A stretch of DNA of 64,000 bases from Streptomyces sp. NBC_01232 (GTDB lineage Bacteria > Actinomycetota > Actinomycetes > Streptomycetales > Streptomycetaceae): contig NZ_CP108518.1 in the NCBI RefSeq assembly GCF_035989885.1, positions 4,203,501-4,267,500 on the forward strand. Reading direction: 5' to 3'. Positions 15,812 through 23,538 of the stretch are shown here, one piece after another. Position numbers and translations under genes: made by a program. Position 1 is the first letter of the stretch, and each line of letters begins with the position of its first letter. The notes beneath the pieces are model-generated. The model had not been told where the DNA came from. It worked only from the letters and a program-made list of their open reading frames with translations, and did not search any database.

Positions 15812-18403
15812 TCACTCGGGGTTGAAGTCGTCGATCCCGCCGGTGGTGCCGCCCGGGCGGCCCGGTCTGCCGGACTGCGACGGAGACGGTGATCCGCTGG
15901 GACCGCCGATGACTCCGGAGGTGGTGCCGGAGTTGGTGCCGGTGTTCGTGCCTCCGTTGGTGGTGCCGCGCGTGGTCTCCGGGTCGCAGTACAGCTCCCA
16001 CGGCCGGCACGGCCGGCCGCTCTTGGACGGGGAGGGCGACGGCGACGGGGAGGCCGGCGGGACGGTCGACGGGGACGGCGACGGCGGGGCGACGACCGAG
16101 GGCGAGGGGGAGGGGGCGCCGGCGGAGTCGGCGGTGACGCCGATGTCCTCGGCCTCCGGGAACTCCTTGACCGGGACGCCCTTGAGGGCATCGCGCATGT
16201 ACTCGGTCCAGATCTCGGCCGGGATGTCACCACCGTGGAGGGAGGGGATGTCACCCACGCCCTTCATGGAGATCAGCTTCTTGTCCGCCGAGTTGGGGTT
16301 GGTGCGGAAGAGGGCCACCGAGGTGGACAGCTCCGGGGTGTAGCCGACGAACCACGCCGACTTGTTCTCGTCGGTGGTACCGGTCTTGCCGGCGGCCGGC
16401 CGGCCGAGCTTCTTGACCTTGGTCGCGGTGCCGTTCTGGACCACGTTCTCCAGGACCTTGGTGATGTTGTTGGCGATGTCGCTGTCCATGGCCCGCTGGT
16501 CCTTGGGCGGCTCGAAGCCGGACAGTTCCTCGCCGTTCTTGTCGACCTTGCTCACCGAGAACGGCTCGCGGTGCGTACCGGAGGCGGCGAAGGTCGCGTA
16601 CGAGTCGGCCATCCGGATCGCGCTGGGGGTGGAGGTGCCGAGGGCGAAGGAGGCGTCGGTGTTCGGGTTCATCGACTCCTCCAGGATGCCCGTGGACTTG
16701 GCCACGGCCCTGACCTTGTCGTGACCGACATCGAAGACGAGCTGCGCGAACGGGACGTTGATGGACTTCTCCATCGCCTCGTTCAGGGTCACGTACCCGA
16801 AGGGGGTGGGGCTCTCGTTCTTCTGCTTGAACGGGTTGCCCGACGCGTCGCGCAGGGGCCTGCCCTCACGGTTGTTGATCACGGTGAGGTCGTTGGCCTG
16901 GTACTTGCTGTCGACCGAGATGCCCTTGCCCTTGGAGTTCTGGGTGCCGTACTCCATCGCGGCCGCCAGCACGTACGGCTTCCAGGTCGAGCCGACCGGG
17001 ACACCGCTGGTGTTGGCGTTGTTGCTGAAGTACTTGTGGTCCCAGCCCGGGCCGCCGTACAGGGCGACGATGGCTCCGGTCTTCACGTCCACGGAGGCCG
17101 CGCCGAACTGCACGAAGGTGTCGGTCTCGGGGCGTTCCTTCTCGTTGATCAGCCCGTTGCGGGTGTCCTCGACCGCCTTGACCAGGGCGTCCACCCTGGG
17201 CTTCTCGAAGGTGGTCTTGATCCGGTAGCCGCCCAGAGCCATCTGCTCGGGGGTGATGCCCTTGACCTTCATCACGTAGGCCTTGGCCGTGTCGACCAGG
17301 TATCCGATCTGGCCGGTCATGCCGCGGGCCTGCTCGGAGTCGACGCGCGGGGGGAAGTCGGCGTCGGTGTACTTCGCCCGCTCGGCCTTGTCCATCCGGC
17401 CGACCTCGACCTCGCGGTCCAGCACCCAGGACCAGCGCTCCCGGGCCCGCTTCTCGTTGAGCTCGGGGGTTGCCGCGGCGCCGATGCCGCCGTCCGGGTT
17501 GTAGAGGTTGGGGCCCTTCAGCATGGCGGCCAGGAACGCGCATTCGGAGGGGTTGAGGTCCTGGCTGTCCTTGCCGAAGTAGGCATGGGCGGCTGCCTGG
17601 ATCCCGTAGGCGTCCCGGCCGTAGTAGGCGGTGTTCAGGTAGCCCGCGAGGACCGTGTCCTTGCGCTCGGACACACCCAGCCTTATCGCGATGAAGAGCT
17701 CGGTGGCCTTGCGCTTGAGCGTCTGGTCGGAGTCCAGGTAGGTGTTCTTCACGTACTGCTGGGTGATGGTCGAGCCGCCCTGGGTGGAGCCGCCCGTGCC
17801 CATGTTCCACACGGCGCGGGCGATGCCCATCGGGTCCACGCCCTTGTCGGTCTCGAAGGACTCGTTCTCCGCCGCGATCACGGCGTCCCGCATCGACCGG
17901 GGGATGCTGGAGATGGGCACGATCTGCCGGTTCATCGAACCGCCCGTCGCGACCATCTGGCTGCCGTCGGCCCAGTAGAAGACGTTGTTCTGCGCCTGGG
18001 CGGCCTTGTTCGGGTCCGGCGTGCTCACCATGGCGATGCCGATGCCGGCACCCGCGATGATCACCGCGAAGACGCCCAGGGCGGTGCCGGAGACGAACTT
18101 CCAGGACGGAACGAAGCGCTTCCAGCCGTCCCGGTCGGACCGTGGGTAGTTGATGAGGCGCTTGTCCGGGCGCCCGGTACCGCGCGTGGTGGCCCTACCG
18201 CGGCCGGCGGTCCCTCTCTGGGAGGCCCTGCGGGCCTCTGCACGGCTGCCCTGGGCGGACTGCGGTGCGTACGGACCGCTGTGTGACGCCGTGGGGACGT
18301 CACGTCCGGCCCCGCCCCTTGCGGGGCGCTGCTGGGCGGCGCGGCGGGCCGAGGCTCGCCCACCACCCTCGGGCTGCGGCGTTTTGCGGCGGTGCTCGCT
18401 CAT
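15812..18403 (-). CDS. Class A penicillin-binding protein (transglycosylase/transpeptidase)
   Basis: 863 residues. A basic cytoplasmic tail (1-100) precedes one membrane anchor (about 104-126). The glycosyltransferase domain follows, with ENESFETDKGVD (catalytic Glu) and GGSTITQQYVKN. The transpeptidase domain carries SxxK in GSTWK, SxN in KSIN and KTG in AGKTGTTDENKSAWFVGYTP. The last 120 residues are Pro/Ser/Thr-rich with GGTNTGTNSGTTSG repeats, probably a wall-spanning tail. It polymerises and cross-links peptidoglycan outside the membrane. GAGGAG precedes the ATG. The gene is divergent from padR; the shared 276-bp spacer contains a perfect palindrome. Confidence 0.95.
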   Translation of the reverse strand: MSEHRRKTPQPEGGGRASARRAAQQRPARGGAGRDVPTASHSGPYAPQSAQGSRAEARRASQRGTAGRGRATTRGTGRPDKRLINYPRSDRDGWKRFVPSWKFVSGTALGVFAVIIAGAGIGIAMVSTPDPNKAAQAQNNVFYWADGSQMVATGGSMNRQIVPISSIPRSMRDAVIAAENESFETDKGVDPMGIARAVWNMGTGGSTQGGSTITQQYVKNTYLDSDQTLKRKATELFIAIRLGVSERKDTVLAGYLNTAYYGRDAYGIQAAAHAYFGKDSQDLNPSECAFLAAMLKGPNLYNPDGGIGAAATPELNEKRARERWSWVLDREVEVGRMDKAERAKYTDADFPPRVDSEQARGMTGQIGYLVDTAKAYVMKVKGITPEQMALGGYRIKTTFEKPRVDALVKAVEDTRNGLINEKERPETDTFVQFGAASVDVKTGAIVALYGGPGWDHKYFSNNANTSGVPVGSTWKPYVLAAAMEYGTQNSKGKGISVDSKYQANDLTVINNREGRPLRDASGNPFKQKNESPTPFGYVTLNEAMEKSINVPFAQLVFDVGHDKVRAVAKSTGILEESMNPNTDASFALGTSTPSAIRMADSYATFAASGTHREPFSVSKVDKNGEELSGFEPPKDQRAMDSDIANNITKVLENVVQNGTATKVKKLGRPAAGKTGTTDENKSAWFVGYTPELSTSVALFRTNPNSADKKLISMKGVGDIPSLHGGDIPAEIWTEYMRDALKGVPVKEFPEAEDIGVTADSAGAPSPSPSVVAPPSPSPSTVPPASPSPSPSPSKSGRPCRPWELYCDPETTRGTTNGGTNTGTNSGTTSGVIGGPSGSPSPSQSGRPGRPGGTTGGIDDFNPE

Positions 18404-18618
18404 CGAACGACTACTCCTCGGGCAGGCGAGTGGCCTGGAAGCGGCAGATTAGTTCCGGTGTCCCCCCGGTGTCATCGCCCACAGACTACGCACGCTCAAA
18501 ACGCGCCCAGTGCCGAAGTTCACCCCAAATCAGGCAACCTGCCTGGTGCGAATTGGTGATGTGACACCGGTCACCATGTCTCCCCTTGTCGATCAGGGCG
18601 CCCCGTTCTATCGTCTGG

Positions 18619-18637
18619 ATGTATCGAGTCGATACAT
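18619..18637. promoter_or_regulatory. Candidate PadR operator
   Basis: A perfect inverted repeat ATGTATCGA-g-TCGATACAT (9-bp arms, 1-nt spacer), 43 bp before the padR start. PadR regulators bind ATGT...ACAT-type dyads, so autoregulation is the simplest reading. The remainder of the 276-bp spacer to the penicillin-binding protein gene holds nothing else I can name. Confidence 0.65.
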
Positions 18638-18679
18638 CAGCTCGGTATAAAGACTCAGGGGCGGAGGAGAGGAAGGCGG

Positions 18680-19282
18680 ATGAGCAGACGCTCAGGCATC
18701 CTCGAGTTCGCCGTCCTCGGCCTGCTCCGCGAATCCCCCATGCACGGTTACGAGCTGCGCAAGCGGCTCAACACCTCGCTGGGGGTGTTCAGAGCCTTCA
18801 GCTACGGGACGCTCTACCCCTGCCTGAAGACGCTGGTCGCCAACGGCTGGTTGATCGAAGAACCGGGCAACGCTCCGGAGGACGCTCTCGCCGCTTCACT
18901 CGCAGGGCGCCGCGCCAAGATCGTCTACCGGTTGACGGCCGCGGGTAAGGAGCACTTCGAGGAGCTCCTCTCCCACACGGGCCCCGACACCTGGGAAGAC
19001 GAGTCCTTCGCCGCCCGCTTCGCCTTCTTCGGCCAGACCGAACGAGACGTGCGCATGCGGGTACTGGAGGGCCGCCGCAGCCGGCTTGAGGAGCGTCTGG
19101 AGAAGATGCGCGCCTCGATCGCCCGGACGCGGGAGCGTCTCGACGACTACACGCTTGAGCTGCAGCGGCACGGCATGGAGTCCGTGGAGCGCGAAGTGCG
19201 CTGGCTGAACGAGCTCATCGAGAGTGAGCGGGCGGGACGGGATCGGAGACGATCCGGTCCGTCCGACGAAACTGAAAAATGA
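18680..19282 (+). CDS. PadR-family transcriptional regulator
   Basis: 200 residues. The winged-helix domain (1-95) is a clear Pad[25 protein letters not shown], then [18 protein letters not shown], where the Tyr-Pro-Leu recognition helix is seen. The C-terminal half is a helical dimerisation domain ([28 protein letters not shown]), and the ~25 residues between have the wing [30 protein letters not shown] precedes the ATG. It lies 49 bp before ino1 and probably forms an operon with it, so it may regulate inositol-phosphate synthesis and itself through the upstream palindrome. Confidence 0.92.
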   Translation: MSRRSGILEFAVLGLLRESPMHGYELRKRLNTSLGVFRAFSYGTLYPCLKTLVANGWLIEEPGNAPEDALAASLAGRRAKIVYRLTAAGKEHFEELLSHTGPDTWEDESFAARFAFFGQTERDVRMRVLEGRRSRLEERLEKMRASIARTRERLDDYTLELQRHGMESVEREVRWLNELIESERAGRDRRRSGPSDETEK

Positions 19283-19331
19283 GGCCTGCACCTCGCAGAC
19301 CTCGTCCGAGAACAAACAGGGAGCAACCGGA

Positions 19332-20414
19332 ATGGGTTCGGTTCGCGTAGCCATCGTCGGCGTAGGCAACTGCGCCGCCTCGCTGGTGCAGGGCGTCGAG
19401 TACTACAAGGACGCCGACCCGGCGGCCAAGGTCCCCGGTCTGATGCACGTCCAGTTCGGCGACTATCACGTGCGTGACATCGAGTTCGTCGCCGCGTTCG
19501 ACGTCGACGCGAAGAAGGTCGGCCTCGACCTTTCGGACGCCATCGGCGCCAGCGAGAACAACACCATCAAGATCTGCGACGTCCCGAACGCCGGTGTGAC
19601 CGTTCAGCGCGGCCACACCTACGACGGTCTGGGCAAGTACTACCGCATGACGATCGAGGAGTCCGCCGAGGCTCCGGTCGACGTGGTCCAGATCCTCAAG
19701 GACCGCCAGGTCGACGTCCTGATCTGCTACCTGCCGGTCGGCTCCGAGGCCGCGGCGAAGTTCTACGCCCAGTGCGCCATCGACGCCAAGGTCGCCTTCG
19801 TCAACGCCCTCCCGGTCTTCATCGCCGGCACCAAGGAGTGGGCCGACAAGTTCACCGAGGCCGGTGTCCCGATCGTCGGCGACGACATCAAGTCGCAGGT
19901 CGGCGCCACCATCACGCACCGCGTGATGGCGAAGCTGTTCGAGGACCGCGGTGTCCGTCTTGAGCGCACCATGCAGCTCAACGTCGGCGGCAACATGGAC
20001 TTCAAGAACATGCTCGAGCGCGACCGCCTCGAGTCGAAGAAGATCTCCAAGACGCAGGCCGTCACCTCGCAGATCCCCGACCGTGAGCTCGGCGAGAAGA
20101 ACGTCCACATCGGCCCGTCCGACTACGTCGCGTGGCTCGACGACCGCAAGTGGGCCTACGTCCGCCTCGAAGGCCGCGCCTTCGGCGACGTCCCGCTGAA
20201 CCTCGAGTACAAGCTCGAGGTGTGGGACTCCCCGAACTCCGCCGGTGTCATCATCGACGCCCTGCGCGCCGCGAAGATCGCCAAGGACCGCGGTATCGGT
20301 GGCCCGATCCTGTCGGCGTCCAGCTACTTCATGAAGTCCCCGCCGGTGCAGTACTTCGACGACGAGGCCCTGGCCAACGTCGAGAAGTTCATCAAGGGCG
20401 AGGTCGAGCGCTAA
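19332..20414 (+). CDS. ino1: myo-Inositol-1-phosphate synthase
   Basis: 360 residues of the actinobacterial enzyme that converts glucose 6-phosphate to inositol 3-phosphate with NAD. The Rossmann start is [22 protein letters not shown]. Family motifs include [42 protein letters not shown] and the core [11 protein letters not shown]. The product feeds phosphatidylinositol and mycothiol, the main actinomycete thiol. The ATG at 19332 has GGGAG upstream; earlier in-frame codons overlap padR. It ends 46 bp before a strong terminator stem. Confidence 0.95.
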   Translation: MGSVRVAIVGVGNCAASLVQGVEYYKDADPAAKVPGLMHVQFGDYHVRDIEFVAAFDVDAKKVGLDLSDAIGASENNTIKICDVPNAGVTVQRGHTYDGLGKYYRMTIEESAEAPVDVVQILKDRQVDVLICYLPVGSEAAAKFYAQCAIDAKVAFVNALPVFIAGTKEWADKFTEAGVPIVGDDIKSQVGATITHRVMAKLFEDRGVRLERTMQLNVGGNMDFKNMLERDRLESKKISKTQAVTSQIPDRELGEKNVHIGPSDYVAWLDDRKWAYVRLEGRAFGDVPLNLEYKLEVWDSPNSAGVIIDALRAAKIAKDRGIGGPILSASSYFMKSPPVQYFDDEALANVEKFIKGEVER

Positions 20415-20459
20415 CCGAACCCAAGGGTCGCACCGACACCTGGACTTCGGCTGTTCTTC

Positions 20460-20500
20460 CGCGGAGGGTCCCTGGGCAATGTGCCCGGGGACCCTCCGCG
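20460..20500 (+). terminator. ino1 terminator
   Basis: A 13-bp perfect stem CGCGGAGGGTCCC with its complement and a 15-nt loop, directly between ino1 and the MFS gene. Confidence 0.85.
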
Positions 20501-20518
20501 TATGTGACCCTTGCCCTC

Positions 20519-21787
20519 ATGCCTGTCGTACGTGATCTGCGCGTACTCCTGCGCCTGAGGGATTTCCGCAACCTGCTCGCCGTACGGCTGCTCTCCCAGG
20601 CCGCGGACGGCGTCTACCAGGTCGCACTCGCCACCTACGTCGTCTTCTCCCCGGAGAAGCAGACCTCACCGGCAGCCATCGCCTCCGCCATGGCGGTCCT
20701 GCTGCTGCCTTATTCGGCGATCGGACCCTTCGCCGGGGTGCTCCTCGACCGCTGGCGCCGCCGCCAGGTCTTCCTCTACGGCAATCTCCTGCGGGCCTTC
20801 CTCGCCTGCGTCACCGGGATGCTGATCGTCGCGCAGGTGCCCGACTGGCTGTTCTACGCCTCGGCGCTGTCCGTGACCGCAGTCAACCGCTTCGTGCTGT
20901 CCGGGCTCGCCGCGTCACTGCCCCACGTCGTCGGACCCGGCCAGCTGGTCACCGCCAACGCGCTCTCCCCCACCGCAGGGACCCTCGCTGCGGTGGCCGG
21001 CGGAGGGCTGGCCTTCCTCGTCCGGCTGCTGGCATCGGACTCCAATGCCCTCGTCGTCCTCCTCGGAGCCGGGCTGTACCTCTGCGCAGCCCTCGTCTCC
21101 CTGCAGCTGGCCATCGGCCTCCTCGGGCCGGACCACCCCGTCGGCCGGGCCCACCCGTCGGTCACCGAAGGGGTGGCCCTCACGGTGCGAGGGATGGCCG
21201 AGGGCCTGCGGCACCTCGCCACACGGCCCCGGGCGGCCCGGGCGCTCACCGCGATGACCATGATGCGGTTCTGCTACGGGGCCCTGTTCGTCATGCTGCT
21301 GATGCTCTGCCGCTACTCCTGGTCCGACAACGAGGCCGACGGCCTGGCCCTGCTGGGAGTCGCCGTCGGCGCCTCCGGGGCCGGATTCTTCGCCGCCGCC
21401 GTCGTGACGCCCTGGATGGTGGGCAGGCTGGGCACCCTCGGCTGGATCACCGCCTGCTCCGCGGGGGCCGCGGTCCTCGTACCGGCACTTGGCCTGTCCT
21501 TCACCCCGGGACCGATGCTCGTCGCCGCGTTCGTACTCGGCCTCGCCACGCAGGGCGCCAAGATCGCCACGGACACGGAGATCCAGTCCCAGGTGAACGA
21601 CGACTACCGCGGCCGCGTCTTCTCCGTCTACGACGTGCTCTTCAACGTCGCCTTCGTCGGCGCGGCGGCGGTGGCCTCCCTGATGCTCCCGACCGACGGG
21701 CGGTCCGTACTCCTGGTACTCATCGTGGCCGTGCTCTACGCCGCGACCGCGGTGCTGCTGGCCCGGCACGAGCGACGTTTCACGTGA
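20519..21787 (+). CDS. MFS transporter
   Basis: 422 residues, 12 predicted helices. The loop 2-3 motif of the major facilitator family is recognisable as GVLLDRWRRRQVFLYGNLLRA near residues 72-92, as in the macrolide-efflux (MFS_3) branch. The ATG at 20519 is chosen because the protein then begins PVVRDLRVLLRLRDFRNLLAVRLLSQ, a typical amphipathic lead-in; no clear ribosome site is present. Its last codons, CGT TTC ACG TGA, lie inside parS site 6. It converges with pcnA. The substrate is unknown. Confidence 0.85.
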   Translation: MPVVRDLRVLLRLRDFRNLLAVRLLSQAADGVYQVALATYVVFSPEKQTSPAAIASAMAVLLLPYSAIGPFAGVLLDRWRRRQVFLYGNLLRAFLACVTGMLIVAQVPDWLFYASALSVTAVNRFVLSGLAASLPHVVGPGQLVTANALSPTAGTLAAVAGGGLAFLVRLLASDSNALVVLLGAGLYLCAALVSLQLAIGLLGPDHPVGRAHPSVTEGVALTVRGMAEGLRHLATRPRAARALTAMTMMRFCYGALFVMLLMLCRYSWSDNEADGLALLGVAVGASGAGFFAAAVVTPWMVGRLGTLGWITACSAGAAVLVPALGLSFTPGPMLVAAFVLGLATQGAKIATDTEIQSQVNDDYRGRVFSVYDVLFNVAFVGAAAVASLMLPTDGRSVLLVLIVAVLYAATAVLLARHERRFT

Positions 21788-21790
21788 AAC
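21777..21790. promoter_or_regulatory. parS: parS site 6 (contains the MFS stop codon)
   Basis: Perfect GTTTCACGTGAAAC whose internal TGA is the stop of the MFS transporter gene. Confidence 0.95.
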
Positions 21791-21830
21791 ATCTCCCGCG
21801 CCCGGCCGACCGGTGTCCACGACGACCATC

Positions 21831-21884
21831 CCTGAAGCACCCGGGGCGATGTTTCACGTGAAACATCGCCCCGGGTGCTTCAGG
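21831..21884. terminator. 54-bp perfect palindrome: bidirectional terminator built around a parS
   Basis: Two exact 27-nt arms (21831-21857 and 21858-21884) with no spacer, centred on parS site 7. It lies between the convergent MFS and pcnA stop codons, and its right edge is 1 bp from the pcnA stop. As RNA it would form a very long hairpin for either strand. Confidence 0.8.
21851..21864. promoter_or_regulatory. parS: parS site 7
   Basis: Perfect GTTTCACGTGAAAC at the exact centre of the 54-bp palindrome, 74 bp from site 6. Confidence 0.95.
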
Positions 21885-21885
21885 C

Positions 21886-23352
21886 TCAGGCCTGCGAGGC
21901 CCACCACTCCTTCAGCGCGACGACAGCGGCCTCACGCCCCATCGGGCCGTTTTCCAGCCGCAGCTCCAGGAGGAAGGCGTAGGCCTTGCCGATCACCGGG
22001 CCCGGGCCCACGTCGAGTACCTGCATGATCTCGTTGCCGTCCAGGTCGGGCCGGATCGCGTCCAGCTCCTCCTGCTCCTGCAGCTGCTCGATGCGCTCCT
22101 CCAGCCCGTCGTAGGTGCGGGAGAGGGCATTGGCCTTGCGCTTGTTGCGCGTGGTGCAGTCGGACCGGGTCAGCTTGTGCAGACGCTCCAGCAGCGGACC
22201 GGCGTCGCGGACGTAGCGCCGCACCGCGGAATCGGTCCACTCCCCGTCGCCGTAGCCGTGGAAGCGAAGGTGCAGCTCCACCAGCCGGGACACGTCCTTG
22301 ATCATGTCGTTGGAGTATTTCAGAGCGGTGAGCCGCTTCTTGGTCATCTTCGCGCCCACCACCTCATGGTGGTGGAAGGAGACCCGGCCGTCGCTCTCGA
22401 AGCGGCGGGTGCGGGGCTTGCCGATGTCGTGCAGCAGAGCCGCGAGCCGCAGGACGAGGTCCGGGCCGTCCTCCTCGAGTGCGATCGCCTGCTCCAGCAC
22501 GATCAGCGAGTGGTCGTAGACGTCCTTGTGCCGGTGGTGTTCATCACGCTCCAGCCGCAGCGCGGGCAGCTCGGGAAGCACCCGGTCGGCCAGCCCCGTG
22601 TCCACCAGCAGTCCCAGACCCTTGCGCGGGTGGGCGGACAGGATGAGCTTGTTCAGCTCGCCCTGGACCCGCTCCGCGGACACGATCTCGATCCGCTCGG
22701 ACATCGCCTTCATGGCCGCCACGACCTCCGGGGCGACCTCGAAGTCCAGCTGCGCGGCGAACCGCGCCGCCCGCAGCATCCGCAGCGGATCGTCGGAGAA
22801 GGAGTCCTCCGGGGTTCCGGGAGTGCGCAGCACCCCGGCCGCCAGGTCCTCCAGGCCACCGTGCGGGTCGATGAACTCCTGCTCGGGCAGGGCCAGGGCC
22901 ATCGCGTTGACCGTGAAGTCACGCCGGACCAGGTCCTCGTCGATCGAGTCGCCGTAGGAGACCTCGGGCTTGCGCGACGTACGGTCGTAGGCCTCCGAGC
23001 GGTACGTCGTGACCTCGATCTGGAAATTCCGTACGACGTCCCCGACGAGCGCGTTCTTCTGCGCCCCGACGGTGCCGAAGGCGATGCCGACGTCCCACAC
23101 CGAGTCCGCCCACGGCCGGACGATCTTCAGAACGTCCTCGGGGCGGGCATCGGTGGTGAAGTCGAGATCGTTGCCGAGACGCCCCAGCAGCGCGTCGCGG
23201 ACGGACCCACCGACCAGGGCGAGGCGGAAGCCCGCCTCCTGGAATCGGCGGCCGAGCTCGTCGGCGACAGGGGCGACCCGCAGCAGTTCACTGACCGCGC
23301 GGAGCTGCACCTGACTCAGGGCACTGGGGTTGTCTTCGTTGGCGTTCGGCAC
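21886..23352 (-). CDS. pcnA: CCA tRNA nucleotidyltransferase / poly(A)-polymerase-family protein
   Basis: 488 residues. The nucleotidyltransferase head has LVGGSVRDALLGR (46-58) and the metal-binding DLDFTTD (62-68). The tail has an HD domain, LLHDIGKPRTR and HHHEVVGAKMTKKRL. The family adds or repairs CCA ends of tRNAs, or polyadenylates RNA; this HD-containing type in actinomycetes is annotated as the CCA-adding enzyme. The GTG at 23352 gives the conserved start PNANEDNPSALSQVQ; the frame upstream is open but unlike protein. It is divergent from the DUF6049 gene, as in mycobacteria, but the NUDIX gene found between them there is absent. Confidence 0.92.
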   Translation of the reverse strand: MPNANEDNPSALSQVQLRAVSELLRVAPVADELGRRFQEAGFRLALVGGSVRDALLGRLGNDLDFTTDARPEDVLKIVRPWADSVWDVGIAFGTVGAQKNALVGDVVRNFQIEVTTYRSEAYDRTSRKPEVSYGDSIDEDLVRRDFTVNAMALALPEQEFIDPHGGLEDLAAGVLRTPGTPEDSFSDDPLRMLRAARFAAQLDFEVAPEVVAAMKAMSERIEIVSAERVQGELNKLILSAHPRKGLGLLVDTGLADRVLPELPALRLERDEHHRHKDVYDHSLIVLEQAIALEEDGPDLVLRLAALLHDIGKPRTRRFESDGRVSFHHHEVVGAKMTKKRLTALKYSNDMIKDVSRLVELHLRFHGYGDGEWTDSAVRRYVRDAGPLLERLHKLTRSDCTTRNKRKANALSRTYDGLEERIEQLQEQEELDAIRPDLDGNEIMQVLDVGPGPVIGKAYAFLLELRLENGPMGREAAVVALKEWWASQA

Positions 23353-23538
23353 AACTGAAAAGGGTACGTGCCCGGCCCACCGGGGGCCGCCCCGTTTTGT
23401 GGCCACCCCGGTACGCTCCCGACCCGGCCCTGAGCCGATCATGTGGAGCAAGGCGCGGCACTCGCACACAGCGGGCCTCGTTACCATGCGTGGACGCAGA
23501 AAAGACGACCACTGACACTTCGAGGGACGGGCTAGCGC

